Source of the DNA: Pseudobdellovibrionaceae bacterium
GTDB lineage: Bacteria; Bdellovibrionota; Bdellovibrionia; Bdellovibrionales; Bdellovibrionaceae
Direction: 5' to 3'
NCBI GenBank assembly: GCA_016785955.1
Contig: JAEUWH010000011.1
Coordinates: 80,523-144,522 of the forward strand
DNA length: 64,000 nucleotides
Both the position numbers and the translations under genes were made by a program. A model generated the notes under the pieces. It did not search any database. It had not been told where the DNA came from and saw only the letters and a program-made list of their open reading frames with translations. Shown piece after piece: positions 37,813 to 46,583 of this stretch (the first letter of the stretch is position 1; the number at the start of each line of letters is the position of its first letter).

Positions 37813-40236
37813 CTATTTTTCTTTTTTAGAAATCGAATTTAGGACGCCAAAAGGCATCTCTACCGAAAGTGACTCAACGATTTTCGACAACGAATTATCA
37901 GGACTCTCAGATTGAAGTTTTTCAAAGTGAGCTACATCCCTCGGGTCAGTTGTTGATATCCAATATTCAGCCGGTGTAGGCTCGAAAGCTATTACGCTTC
38001 GATTTCCCCCTGAAATTAGAAATGCTTCAGAAAACTTACCTCTGTCCTGATAAAGCGTGGATACTAGTTGCGCTTCTGTTTCGTTCAGTTGCAGCACCTC
38101 AGCCAACCGTTTCTGATTCGCACCCTTTTGCATTAACACGATTTTGGTTCCAGAATTTGGCAAAATTGCATTGGCAACTTTACTTCGGGCGAAATCGTCA
38201 ATGTCCTGGGAAATCGCGATTACACCGGCGTAATATTTTCGAAAGGTTCTAAACACGTTTCCGATGAAATGGCTACCAGCTTCATTCTCAAGTATTTGCC
38301 AGCATTCATCGAACAGGAGCATTTTTTTTCGTCCCCGATCTTTCTGAACCTCTCGCCAAACTAAATCAGTAATAAGGAATAGAGAAACGGCCTGTAAATC
38401 GGGGACGCTGTCTAATCCTTTCAAATCAAAAGAAATTAAATCGCTTTTTAGTTCGATATTAGTTTTCCTATCGATAAACTTTCCGTAACTAGAATTTCCG
38501 GTCCACGAGTTTAAAATTCGACTTAGACGTCTAATATTGCTTTCCGAGTGTTCGCCCAATAATGTTTTCAAGTCTGAAAGAATTGGATTCGCGTTTTGCT
38601 CGTAACATTTCAAAATACATTCCTCAAGTAACGCTTTATCCAGCTTGCTTAGGCCACTAGTTTCATTTTCTTTCGTCATAAGTTCTATTAAGTTGACTAA
38701 GTATTTAACTTTTTCACCAGTTGGGGCAGTTTCGCTTTCAGAAAGATCAAATGGATTGATACTTAGGTTCATATCTAATCCAAGTTGAACTGATTCACCG
38801 CCCATTAATTTGCAAAGTCTTCCGTAAGAATTACCAATGTCTACGATGTAAATCCTCGGAGATTCTTTCAACAATTGAAGAAGAACTAAGTTCGCACAAA
38901 AGGATTTTCCACTACCGCTACCACCGCTAATTAACACATTATGATTGGTTAGCTCTGTCGAAAAGGGGTCGAAACTTACAACAGAACCTAACCTAGAGCG
39001 CAAAAGTACGCTGGGAGACGAATGTCCTCTCCATGGGCCGTACACAGGCAGAAAATCGGATAAGTTAGTGGTTTTGATTTTCTTTTTGCGTTCATTGGCT
39101 TTTGCATTTGGAACAGCAATCTCATTAAAAATATCAAAGGCAGCTAAAGTTTCCTGCATAGCCTCGCCGCCAGCAAGCTGACGCACCTTCGAAAGTGTTT
39201 TTGCCACCTGGGAATCCAGGTCGGTCTCACTTTCGCTTGTCAATAAAACCTGCAAGCTGAAGTTAAAAACTTTCTCCCCTTGAGAAATTAGATCTGCTAG
39301 CAGACTTTCAATTTCCTGAAGCTTGGCCTCACTTTCAAGATCGGCGACTCCATTTCTTTTTCCTCTCGCAAGTGAGTATGCAATTCTTCTGTCTGACTGG
39401 AGGGATTCAAATTCCTTCTGTTGATCGGGCACATGAATTGATAAGAACAGCTTAGAATTAAAAGGAAGTTCTCGTAACACTTGAGCCATAGCCGCGAACG
39501 TCACGTCAGGGAATGACTTTAAGCTTACTACTCGATAGAAATTGCTTCCCATGCAAAACCCTTTTTCAGTTGTCTGAACATCCGAGAAAATGAGGTTAGG
39601 CACAATAAACTCAGGATCGTAATAACCCATTGGCAGCTGCTTAGATCTTTCAGGATTCCACTGAGTATAAATCTGCTCTAAAATCTGCGCCTGGCTCAAA
39701 ACGTTTGCTCGGAATCCCATTTGAATTAGATTTCGGGTGATACTTTCTCTTAACTGTCTTGTTTGATTTACCTCGGCCTCAAACTCATTTTCTGCAAGTG
39801 CAGGAAAAAGTTCCGGTTTCTTTAGCAGACTAGGCCCGTTCTCAAGCAAATGTTTAGACGGTCTTCTAACAAACAATTTCAGTCCATGAAAAGGTACAAA
39901 TCCATTTAGGTCGTGGTTGCGCCATCGGCGCAGTCGAGATCCTAAAAGCACTTTAACTTCCTCATTGATGCATGAATTAGCTAGCTTCTCGTGTTCAGAG
40001 AATATCGATTCATTTCCAGGTTTGATCTCTTGTATGAATTGAAGATCCAAATGGGGAGGTAAACTATTTAAGAACTGATCTAAACTGTAGGCCAATTCGT
40101 TAATCTGATCAGCGGTCCATGTGCTAACGTCAATATAGTTAACGTCCAAACCAAAACCAATTGATCCATCTTTAAATACAACAAAGTCATCTTCAAAGCC
40201 CCATAACTGTATTTTTTCAGCAAGATTTCCACTCAT
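37813..40236 (-). CDS. virB4: VirB4/TraC ATPase
   Basis: This 807-residue conjugation ATPase has Walker A GGSGSGKSF, Walker B KMLLFDECWQIL and a further conserved ISQDIDDFARSKVANAIL. The N-terminal CagE/TrbE-like part precedes the motor. It energises pilus assembly and substrate transfer. It is the longest gene of the element besides czcA, and its start overlaps virB3 by 4 bp. Confidence 0.93.
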   Translation of the reverse strand: MSGNLAEKIQLWGFEDDFVVFKDGSIGFGLDVNYIDVSTWTADQINELAYSLDQFLNSLPPHLDLQFIQEIKPGNESIFSEHEKLANSCINEEVKVLLGSRLRRWRNHDLNGFVPFHGLKLFVRRPSKHLLENGPSLLKKPELFPALAENEFEAEVNQTRQLRESITRNLIQMGFRANVLSQAQILEQIYTQWNPERSKQLPMGYYDPEFIVPNLIFSDVQTTEKGFCMGSNFYRVVSLKSFPDVTFAAMAQVLRELPFNSKLFLSIHVPDQQKEFESLQSDRRIAYSLARGKRNGVADLESEAKLQEIESLLADLISQGEKVFNFSLQVLLTSESETDLDSQVAKTLSKVRQLAGGEAMQETLAAFDIFNEIAVPNAKANERKKKIKTTNLSDFLPVYGPWRGHSSPSVLLRSRLGSVVSFDPFSTELTNHNVLISGGSGSGKSFCANLVLLQLLKESPRIYIVDIGNSYGRLCKLMGGESVQLGLDMNLSINPFDLSESETAPTGEKVKYLVNLIELMTKENETSGLSKLDKALLEECILKCYEQNANPILSDLKTLLGEHSESNIRRLSRILNSWTGNSSYGKFIDRKTNIELKSDLISFDLKGLDSVPDLQAVSLFLITDLVWREVQKDRGRKKMLLFDECWQILENEAGSHFIGNVFRTFRKYYAGVIAISQDIDDFARSKVANAILPNSGTKIVLMQKGANQKRLAEVLQLNETEAQLVSTLYQDRGKFSEAFLISGGNRSVIAFEPTPAEYWISTTDPRDVAHFEKLQSESPDNSLSKIVESLSVEMPFGVLNSISKKEK

Positions 40237-40559
40237 ATTTTATTTTCCTTTTTTCTAATTTTTGGCGGAGCTTTCCAGACTTTCGGATCTTGAAATGCAC
40301 TGAAGCTCGACGGAGAAAATTGATAGCGAATCCAATGAACTAAATAATTGTCTGGCTTTCCTCTCTTCCCGTAATAAAGGATCAATGCCAATGAAGCAGA
40401 TGGAATCCAAACCAATGGAACTTTCATGCTTGTCGAACCAAAAATGAAATTTAGGACTGAAATTGAAAGGAAGACGGCAAAGAGATCGAACACCTCAAAT
40501 CCTAAAACCTTTAACTTTTTATCTAAGCATTTGCTAATTGGCGAAACGCGTACACTCAC
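40233..40559 (-). CDS. VirB3/TraL-like membrane protein
   Basis: This 108-residue protein has two hydrophobic segments (about residues 25-42 and 46-63) and a polar C-terminus, matching the size and topology of VirB3/TraL. The placement between pilin and VirB4 is the canonical one. Confidence 0.72.
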   Translation of the reverse strand: MSVRVSPISKCLDKKLKVLGFEVFDLFAVFLSISVLNFIFGSTSMKVPLVWIPSASLALILYYGKRGKPDNYLVHWIRYQFSPSSFSAFQDPKVWKAPPKIRKKENKI

Positions 40560-40599
40560 AACAACTCCATAAGTGAGGTAGGTAAACCTACCTCCAAAA

Positions 40600-40884
40600 C
40601 TAATTTACTAATCCACGAATAAAATTAACGATACTTTGGCTACCAAAGCCTACAAATGCTCCAATGATAGCTAAAATTAAATGTGACCGAGCGGATGGAG
40701 ATCCCATCACGAATGAAAAACCCGCGAATACGAGCCCCAAAATCGCTACCAAGGGCAAGATGGTCGATACTAATTTATCCTGCACGTTTGAAAGAGTAGA
40801 CTCGACACTTGCCAACGCAAGTTCGGGAAAAAAGTAAAATAACCCAATGCTAAGAAGAAAGACCAATTTTTTATTAAATTTCAT
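40600..40884 (-). CDS. VirB2-type pilin
   Basis: The protein has 94 residues from the ATG at 40882-40884, chosen because GGAGG lies just upstream. A long signal segment ends near ALA-S. Two hydrophobic helices follow (LPLVAILGLVFAGFSFVMG and LILAIIGAFVGFGSQSIVNF) joined by a short polar loop, the VirB2/TrbC pilin layout. It should form the conjugative pilus. Confidence 0.82.
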   Translation of the reverse strand: MKFNKKLVFLLSIGLFYFFPELALASVESTLSNVQDKLVSTILPLVAILGLVFAGFSFVMGSPSARSHLILAIIGAFVGFGSQSIVNFIRGLVN

Positions 40885-40895
40885 GTAAACCTCCA

Positions 40896-41252
40896 CTAGA
40901 CCGGAAACAAATTCATTCGGATTGGAGACCCAAGAATTGGAATGAAGATTTCGATATTTGCACTGTTGTTAGAAGGTAGCTCAGCCCAACCGACTGGATT
41001 TCTAAATGTGCCATTTTCTGAGCCTTTGGTGCTAAATACTGTGTAATTGTTATTTGAGTTTCTGTTTTTTACTAAAAAGAAATACTTTTCAAACAAGAAC
41101 AGCTTAAGAAGATAGTAGTCATTCCCATCGATAAGAAGTGAATACCCTACTGTAGAACCTGGCTTCAGATCTTGTTTAGATTCATTTCCACAATATAACT
41201 TGAACTTAAGCGCATCATGATTTTGCAAATTGTTTACTCCACTAGGCTTCAT
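40896..41252 (-). CDS. Hypothetical protein upstream of the pilin
   Basis: This 118-residue protein, probably beta-rich, has no signal peptide or recognised motif. It overlaps the preceding 72-residue gene by 11 bp and lies just before virB2. The function is unknown; it is specific to this transfer operon as far as can be seen. Confidence 0.6.
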   Translation of the reverse strand: MKPSGVNNLQNHDALKFKLYCGNESKQDLKPGSTVGYSLLIDGNDYYLLKLFLFEKYFFLVKNRNSNNNYTVFSTKGSENGTFRNPVGWAELPSNNSANIEIFIPILGSPIRMNLFPV

Positions 41253-41460
41253 AAATTGTCTCTCCAGTATCTGTTCTAATTTCTACTAGTTGCCCCTCAT
41301 CGAAAATTAGCGAAACGACTTCGCATTCAAGTTCTCTGTTTGTTTCTGTCCTAAATAGATCACCAATACGTTCTGATGCCTCATCAAATATTTCTGAGTG
41401 GTTATAGTCGTAGAATTCAATTGAGTTATTTCTTTTTCGATTTCCATTTAGTGAAGCCAT
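41242..41460 (-). CDS. Small acidic hypothetical protein
   Basis: This 72-residue, charged, cytoplasmic protein ends in a beta-hairpin-like sequence (LVEIRTDTGETIYEA). It starts with ATG at 41458-41460 inside the end of the 47-residue gene, with GAGGATGAA ahead. No family is recognised. Confidence 0.6.
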   Translation of the reverse strand: MASLNGNRKRNNSIEFYDYNHSEIFDEASERIGDLFRTETNRELECEVVSLIFDEGQLVEIRTDTGETIYEA

Positions 41461-41591
41461 TTCATCCTCATTGTTTTTTCATATGCCATTCTTAGCTCTC
41501 GTCCATCAGTTGGATTTTCCAAAATGGCGGCTTTGGTCGACGGTTCGTATTTCAAAATTTTAGTTAGTTGTGCTATCAGTTGCTTGAGCAT
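41448..41591 (-). CDS. 47-residue small protein in the transfer operon
   Basis: A 47-codon frame starts at ATG 41589-41591 with GGAGG eight bases upstream, inside the 3' end of the zinc-ribbon gene. It stops at 41448-41450 after overlapping the next gene start. The protein begins MLKQLIAQLTKILKYEPSTK and is basic and helical. The chained overlaps on both sides and the strong SD argue that it is real despite its length. No function can be given. Confidence 0.6.
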   Translation of the reverse strand: MLKQLIAQLTKILKYEPSTKAAILENPTDGRELRMAYEKTMRMKWLH

Positions 41592-41769
41592 GCAAAATTC
41601 CTCCAACTAATTTCAATCTATTGATTAGTTTAATCGCCTCGACATTTTTGGATTTATTTTTGATAGGTTGAATACTAACATCTGTTTCAACAGAATAATT
41701 ACAGTGAACACAATATGAACTCAGTGCTGTCGTCATTGTGTAGCTTTCGCATCTTGGACAAATCTCCAT
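41560..41769 (-). CDS. Small zinc-ribbon protein, first gene of the transfer operon
   Basis: This 69-residue protein has a CPRC ... CVHC pair (residues 4-7 and 20-23), typical of a zinc ribbon. AGGGGAG precedes the ATG. It is the first coding region after the sigma-54 promoter, so it may be an early regulatory factor for the transfer operon. Confidence 0.68.
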   Translation of the reverse strand: MEICPRCESYTMTTALSSYCVHCNYSVETDVSIQPIKNKSKNVEAIKLINRLKLVGGILHAQATDSTTN

Positions 41770-41789
41770 AAAACTCCCCTTTTGTTTAG

Positions 41790-41809
41790 AGAGGGAATCA
41801 CCTCCCTCT
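41790..41809 (-). promoter_or_regulatory. 5'-end hairpin of the transfer-operon transcript
   Basis: AGAGGGA (41790-41796) and TCCCTCT (41803-41809) form a perfect 7-bp stem. With the predicted start of transcription near 41812, it would sit at the very 5' end of the mRNA, a usual place for a stabilising structure. Confidence 0.45.
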
Positions 41810-41822
41810 TACCAATTTAAAT

Positions 41823-41838
41823 TGCAAGGGATTGACCA
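41823..41838 (-). promoter_or_regulatory. Sigma-54 promoter of the transfer operon
   Basis: The minus strand reads TGGTCAATCCCTTGCA: GG and GC are exactly 10 nt apart, as required for -24/-12 recognition, and TTGCA matches the -12 consensus. It lies about 55 bp upstream of the zinc-ribbon ATG. It needs an activator; matching upstream sites are at 41914-41992. Confidence 0.75.
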
Positions 41839-41913
41839 AGTGTCTGAGAAAACTTAACTTACTGATTTCGTTCAGGGATATTTAGAACGGAATATTTTTT
41901 CGATAAAAACTAA

Positions 41914-41992
41914 AACGAAGGTCCGTTTATTTTTAAGCTAATTTGGAAACTAGTAAACGCCATTCCGTTTATCGAATAAACGCAACTTCGTT
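41914..41992. promoter_or_regulatory. Upstream activator sites (three AACG-N6-CGTT copies)
   Basis: Three 14-bp imperfect palindromes are seen: AACGAAGGTCCGTT (41914-41927), AACGCCATTCCGTT (41956-41969) and AACGCAACTTCGTT (41979-41992). Centres lie about 108, 150 and 173 bp from the predicted transcription start, normal for sigma-54 activators. Extra half-sites (AACGGA) occur at 41886 and 41993. A perfect copy lies upstream of the response-regulator gene (48502-48515). Confidence 0.65.
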
Positions 41993-42485
41993 AACGGATA
42001 TTTATGATTTTTTGAAAGGCAAATGCGGGTTTTCCGCTAGAAGCATCGACAATTTTATTACCAGTGTTCCCAAAAATTTTATTGGCTACAACGATTGAAT
42101 AATAGTTAGTCTCCTCGACTACAGCTTCAATATAGAATTCTTTTAAATTGTTTCGTTTGAGCCCCACTTCAAGTTCACTGATGCCAATGGAAACCGCTTC
42201 TACACCCAAATTTTGTCCACGGGAAGACCGTGAGACTGCATATCCAATGTTAAAGCAGACTAGACCGCTAATTGGCTGTGCCATTGCAAATATAGAAAGA
42301 GCTAGCACTTTATTTGAAATGATTTTCGCGTAGCTATATCTTGATTGTCCCGCTGGTGTATCGAATATTAACTTATAATTTTTCGCAAGTGCACAATTCT
42401 GAGAACTGAGCTGATTAAACCGACCTTGATCAATTTCATTTTGTAAACTCGACAATGCATCCATGGGATTAGGCATTGATTGCAT
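41991..42485 (-). CDS. GNAT-like N-acetyltransferase
   Basis: This 164-residue protein's middle part has the acetyl-CoA-binding pattern of GNAT enzymes: CFNIGYAVSRSSRGQNLGVEA (Q/R-x-x-G-x-G/A type loop in RGQNLG), then YIEAVVEETNYYSIVVANKIFG, the typical N-x-x-S late motif. It is the last gene of the signalling operon. It could acetylate a peptide signal or a protein of the module; the target is unknown. Confidence 0.6.
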   Translation of the reverse strand: MQSMPNPMDALSSLQNEIDQGRFNQLSSQNCALAKNYKLIFDTPAGQSRYSYAKIISNKVLALSIFAMAQPISGLVCFNIGYAVSRSSRGQNLGVEAVSIGISELEVGLKRNNLKEFYIEAVVEETNYYSIVVANKIFGNTGNKIVDASSGKPAFAFQKIINIR

Positions 42486-42505
42486 TAGATACCTCTCATT
42501 GCTGT

Positions 42506-44107
42506 TTAGATGAGGACCTTAGGAAAAACCTTGAAACCTCCAGAAGTTGCTGAAGTAATAATATCTTTATCAAGAAATGATGATGTAGCAATTGTAGACT
42601 CACGCTCTAGACCATATTTTTTTATGACAGCGGCACCAGTATTTGTTCCGTCCAAATGGTAATCAAAAACGAACTCTAGTTCGTCTTCATATTGCCCACC
42701 ACTTTCAAACCAGTTCTCAAATTCGGCCGCTGCTTTAAAACTCAGACAATTTTCGCTTCTCAACTGATATTTGGAAATCCAACGATCCAACATTGCGGTG
42801 TCATCGTCCAGGAAGACAATTTTTTTGCTTTCGCTAAAGTTAATACGTGAGGTGAACCAAATTGGAGTTTCGCATTTAGGAAGCCTGATAGAGATAGATG
42901 TACCTTTTCCAACTTCCGACTCAATACTGAAACTACCATTCCAATGCTTTATCGACTCTAGAGCGAAATGCAAGCCGAGCCCCCTCCCTCCAGATTTTCC
43001 GTTAGAGAAACCCTTTCTTCCTATATTTGGTAACAGGCTTTCCTCTATGCCTTTTCCTGAGTCAGATACTTTCACTATGATCGAATGATCATCATTGAAA
43101 ATTTCCATTTTTAAAGTTTTAGTCAGATTACCGTCCATAGACTCTATGGAGTTTTTAAAAATATTTGAGATATGCCTTTTAAAATCCGCGGGATTGATTT
43201 CGACGAAACAATCTAACACATCTTCTAGCCCAGATATCTCAAACGTAAGACCTTCCCTAGATGAGAATTCTGACCTTTTTTGATAATACAAATCCTTTAG
43301 AAATGGAGCAACTGGAACTTTCTCAAAATCTCTATCAATTGCCGACTCATTTGAATACGCAGTAGCAGTATCAGCATTCTCCTCTAGGATTCTTTTGTCT
43401 AGTTTATCGGTCTGTGCAAATAACTGTCTAATACTCTCAATAGACTTTTCAATTCTTAAATATAAATCTGCATCGTATCTCTTTGTTTGCAAAGATATTC
43501 CAGACAATGCCAAAAGCGGTGAATTCACGTCGTGAGAAAGTCTCTTTAACAGATCAGACCTTAAAACTTCTCTTTTCTTTCTTTCAATTGCATTCACTTT
43601 AGCTGTCAAAGACATTAGATAGGTTACAAACAAAATACCGAATGCTAACGTAATTAAAAAAGACCAAATTAGAAAATCCGATGATATCTCGTAGAAAATA
43701 AAAAGACCATTCTTGCCAGGTAATTTTGCAAATACTAGATTAGAAAGAAATCCGTTTCTGACAGAAACGATTGAGTCGCCGACGTGGTATTGCTCTGATA
43801 CGAATTCTTTTGATAGTGGCTTTTGTTGAACACCTATTGAAAATAGGTGCCTGCTTGGATTTGCCTGGTCTACAAGGACTACAGATTTAATATAAGGTGA
43901 TTGGTTCAAAAGTCCTTGGTTTTTGAAAATTGCGGAATGTACCTGCCCTTCCTGTAAGTTTACAATCTCGCCATAGTACCAAGCTTTGACAATTTCTTCT
44001 CCTGTAATCAATAGGAATCGATCAAAGAGCAGATATAGAAACGGTGCGAGTGAAAAAATCGCGGTCACAAATACTATTAATGTTCGATTCTTCAAGTTTA
44101 AAGACAT
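42506..44107 (-). CDS. Membrane hybrid sensor histidine kinase
   Basis: This 533-residue protein has two membrane helices (about 10-30 and 146-168) that bracket a periplasmic sensor domain of some 115 residues. The phosphoacceptor His lies in RLSHDVNSPLLAL; the N box (HISNIFKNSIESM), G1 (VSDSGKGI) and G2 (GGRGLGLHFALE) follow. A C-terminal receiver-like domain has acidic DDD and the candidate Asp in FVFDYHLDG. It probably senses a periplasmic ligand, possibly through the co-encoded solute-binding protein, and signals to the operon's sigma-54 regulator. Confidence 0.85.
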   Translation of the reverse strand: MSLNLKNRTLIVFVTAIFSLAPFLYLLFDRFLLITGEEIVKAWYYGEIVNLQEGQVHSAIFKNQGLLNQSPYIKSVVLVDQANPSRHLFSIGVQQKPLSKEFVSEQYHVGDSIVSVRNGFLSNLVFAKLPGKNGLFIFYEISSDFLIWSFLITLAFGILFVTYLMSLTAKVNAIERKKREVLRSDLLKRLSHDVNSPLLALSGISLQTKRYDADLYLRIEKSIESIRQLFAQTDKLDKRILEENADTATAYSNESAIDRDFEKVPVAPFLKDLYYQKRSEFSSREGLTFEISGLEDVLDCFVEINPADFKRHISNIFKNSIESMDGNLTKTLKMEIFNDDHSIIVKVSDSGKGIEESLLPNIGRKGFSNGKSGGRGLGLHFALESIKHWNGSFSIESEVGKGTSISIRLPKCETPIWFTSRINFSESKKIVFLDDDTAMLDRWISKYQLRSENCLSFKAAAEFENWFESGGQYEDELEFVFDYHLDGTNTGAAVIKKYGLERESTIATSSFLDKDIITSATSGGFKVFPKVLI

Positions 44108-45012
44108 AAACGCTCCAACTCACCGTCAACAAATGGTGGCTGATTCTCGAAAAGACATCGGTGTACGTAAATAAGCTTATTAAACTCGCGAGAAGGAATT
44201 TCTTGATCAATTTGAAGATTCGGCAAGTCTACTTTGTTTGTTCCCGACTTACCAAGTCTTTCAAGTACTAAATCATTTCCATGGCCCAATCCAAAATACA
44301 TTAGTCGCTTTTCATAGAAGGTGCTGGCAGGAAAATTTTGGGCAATACCTCTTTTTAAAGCTATTCCATGCCTAATCAATTCCGAAAGTCCACGACCGAA
44401 AGTCTTTGATTCTTCGCCCTTCCACCCTGCCGCTCCACCAGACACAAAACCGAAGTTGCTTATTTTAGCAATTAATACCTGTACGTTAAGGGTCAAATCT
44501 TTAACGAAAGGCTCAATAACAAAAAACTCTTCCACGTCACAAAAACTCGTAAACTCTTTTAACGAATTACCATTTGAAGCAAGATAACCTGTAGCCAAAT
44601 CTTCAATTTGATGTGCCTTGTGTCCAATATCACTATCGTCCCACCAGTGAGCCCAAACATATCTTTCTACTGCCTCAAGATAAGCATTGTCTCTTGCTTG
44701 CGCTAATGCATTTTCGATATGTATAGGAAAAGCCGCGATACCATCCGAATGTAGTCTGTCACAGGCGGGGTGACGATTTAAAATTCCTTCTTGAAAAACC
44801 GCCCTCTCATAAAACTCTACTAGTGCTTTTGTTATAGCAAGTTCTGGGTCAACATCCACGCCAGCACAAGCGTCATTGCACATTAGTCCTTTAGGTCTTT
44901 GTTTAAAAGTAGAAACGAAGTTTAATTCTCCAAAATGCGAAATCTCAAGCGCAGGCTTCAACAAAGCTAGTCTATCGATTTTTTCTAATAACGCATTTGA
45001 GATTTGCTTCAT
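44098..45012 (-). CDS. YcaO-like protein
   Basis: The protein has 304 residues from the ATG 45010-45012. Three YcaO-family segments are visible: CAGVDVDPELAITKALVEF then YERAVF (first E-x-x-ER motif), HSDGIAAFPI followed by AYLEAVERYVWAHWW (S-x-G-x-A and second E-x-x-ER motif), and FGRGLSELIRHGIALKR. YcaO enzymes use ATP to activate peptide backbone amides, giving azolines, thioamides or amidines. No ThiF/E1-like partner lies nearby. Placement between a peptide-type binding protein and a sensor kinase suggests work on a peptide signal. The gene overlaps the kinase gene. Confidence 0.7.
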   Translation of the reverse strand: MKQISNALLEKIDRLALLKPALEISHFGELNFVSTFKQRPKGLMCNDACAGVDVDPELAITKALVEFYERAVFQEGILNRHPACDRLHSDGIAAFPIHIENALAQARDNAYLEAVERYVWAHWWDDSDIGHKAHQIEDLATGYLASNGNSLKEFTSFCDVEEFFVIEPFVKDLTLNVQVLIAKISNFGFVSGGAAGWKGEESKTFGRGLSELIRHGIALKRGIAQNFPASTFYEKRLMYFGLGHGNDLVLERLGKSGTNKVDLPNLQIDQEIPSREFNKLIYVHRCLFENQPPFVDGELERLCL

Positions 45013-45014
45013 TT

Positions 45015-46583
45015 CTATTCCATATCCCCAAACAAATGCCAAGGAGACGGACTCGTAATTCCCTGTGGTCTTTTCAGAACCAAATCTTTGTTTTTTGAAG
45101 CATAAAAACGTCGTATGTGAGAGTAGACGCTTAGTTTCGAGTCGGCGAAAAGATAATTATTTACGCTATCAACTATCTGGTCGTTCACTTTTCCCTCACT
45201 GACAATCTTCTGAAGTTGGGACTGTAACTTCAGATCGTTCCAAAAATGCTTTAGGCCCTTGTGCAAGTTTGGTGTAAACAACATTTGGATGTCCCCGGTT
45301 GGGTCCATGGCCCAGAAGCCGGTGCGCGCATAGGCAAATGTAGTTTGATTCGACAAGAAAGCTTCAACTTCCTCTTTCTTATTACTAAATTTTTTCGGTC
45401 CATCTATTGTAAGACCTAAATCTTTAGCGGTTTTTAATATTGTTTCCACAAAGATATTTGGGGTCGAGCCTTCAAAACCCCAAGGTACTTTAGCTCCATT
45501 CAACTGCTCTAAGCAAATTTTCTGATTCGAGTCTAAGCTACTTTTCAGCTCTTCGATAGTTTTATAGCCTGGAACAAGTTTTGTAAATATACTCGCTTCA
45601 GCAGGTACTTTATAAAGTTCCTCGAAATTCTGACGAAATCTATCGGCGAAAAGCAATCGGCACCCGGGACTATTGAATGGGGGAACTTCCGGATTAATCT
45701 GCAACACAGTAAACCATGCTGCCGGCGTGTAGCTGATTTCGAATTTTCCCTGAATCGAATTCAGTTCAGTTGGTGAAAATTTAGACTCGCTACTTAAAAC
45801 TATTGTAGTATTATTTTTATTTACGGAGTCTTCAAATGCAGTTTTCGCATCTGCATATATGAATTTGATCAGAGCGGGGGATTTTTCAGTATCAATCGTA
45901 TTAGGCTCTTTGCTTTTTTCAAATATTACGGAATCACCGTTTTCCGAGGCAATCTGATATAAACCGCTGGTTGGAGTCTTTTCGCATTCAATTTTATTTG
46001 TGGCCGGATTCACGCACTTTCTTGGAATTACACTAAAAATTTCCAAGCAAAATCTGAACATTGGATGTGGGTAGTCTTCTTTCAATTTAATTTCGATTTT
46101 GTTCCCGCTTACCGAGATCCCGCTTGGATAAGATTTTAGAGGAGTTTGCTGAGTCAACCAGGTATCAATTCCCTCAATCAGTTTAATTAGTGGGAACTTA
46201 GGTCTTGTGAATGCCATCCGTGATACCGAAAATGCAATGTCGTCTGCCGAAATTACAGAACCATCAGAATATTTCAGATTGTCTTTTACGACCCAGCGAA
46301 TTGTTTTTGCAGATTGATCATATTCAAAAGACTTAAGGAGTCTACTGCCTAACGTATTGTCTGCCGTTATTTCTACAGGAGTTGAATATACCATTCTTGC
46401 AACTGGAAGATTTTGTGAGCTGTCACCATCTAAGGGATCAAGGGACACATATTTTCCAGTTTCTGTAATTACTAAAGTAGCCACGTTCAAATCCTTTTCT
46501 TTATTTATTCTCTTTGCAATGACATCAGTTACAAACAGGAGGGCCGTGATTCCAATGCCAAATTTCAAATATGCCTTTTTCAT
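45015..46583 (-). CDS. Family 5 (peptide/Opp-type) extracellular solute-binding protein
   Basis: This 522-residue protein has an N-terminal signal or anchor helix (residues 8-22) and SBP_bac_5 features: LLKSFEYDQSAKTIRWVVKDNLKYSDGSVISADDIAFSV split over residues 85-125, and FAYARTGFWAMDPTGDIQMLF later. Such proteins bind oligopeptides or similar ligands. No ABC permease genes accompany it, so it more likely serves as a receptor for the neighbouring kinase than as an importer part. Confidence 0.82.
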   Translation of the reverse strand: MKKAYLKFGIGITALLFVTDVIAKRINKEKDLNVATLVITETGKYVSLDPLDGDSSQNLPVARMVYSTPVEITADNTLGSRLLKSFEYDQSAKTIRWVVKDNLKYSDGSVISADDIAFSVSRMAFTRPKFPLIKLIEGIDTWLTQQTPLKSYPSGISVSGNKIEIKLKEDYPHPMFRFCLEIFSVIPRKCVNPATNKIECEKTPTSGLYQIASENGDSVIFEKSKEPNTIDTEKSPALIKFIYADAKTAFEDSVNKNNTTIVLSSESKFSPTELNSIQGKFEISYTPAAWFTVLQINPEVPPFNSPGCRLLFADRFRQNFEELYKVPAEASIFTKLVPGYKTIEELKSSLDSNQKICLEQLNGAKVPWGFEGSTPNIFVETILKTAKDLGLTIDGPKKFSNKKEEVEAFLSNQTTFAYARTGFWAMDPTGDIQMLFTPNLHKGLKHFWNDLKLQSQLQKIVSEGKVNDQIVDSVNNYLFADSKLSVYSHIRRFYASKNKDLVLKRPQGITSPSPWHLFGDME

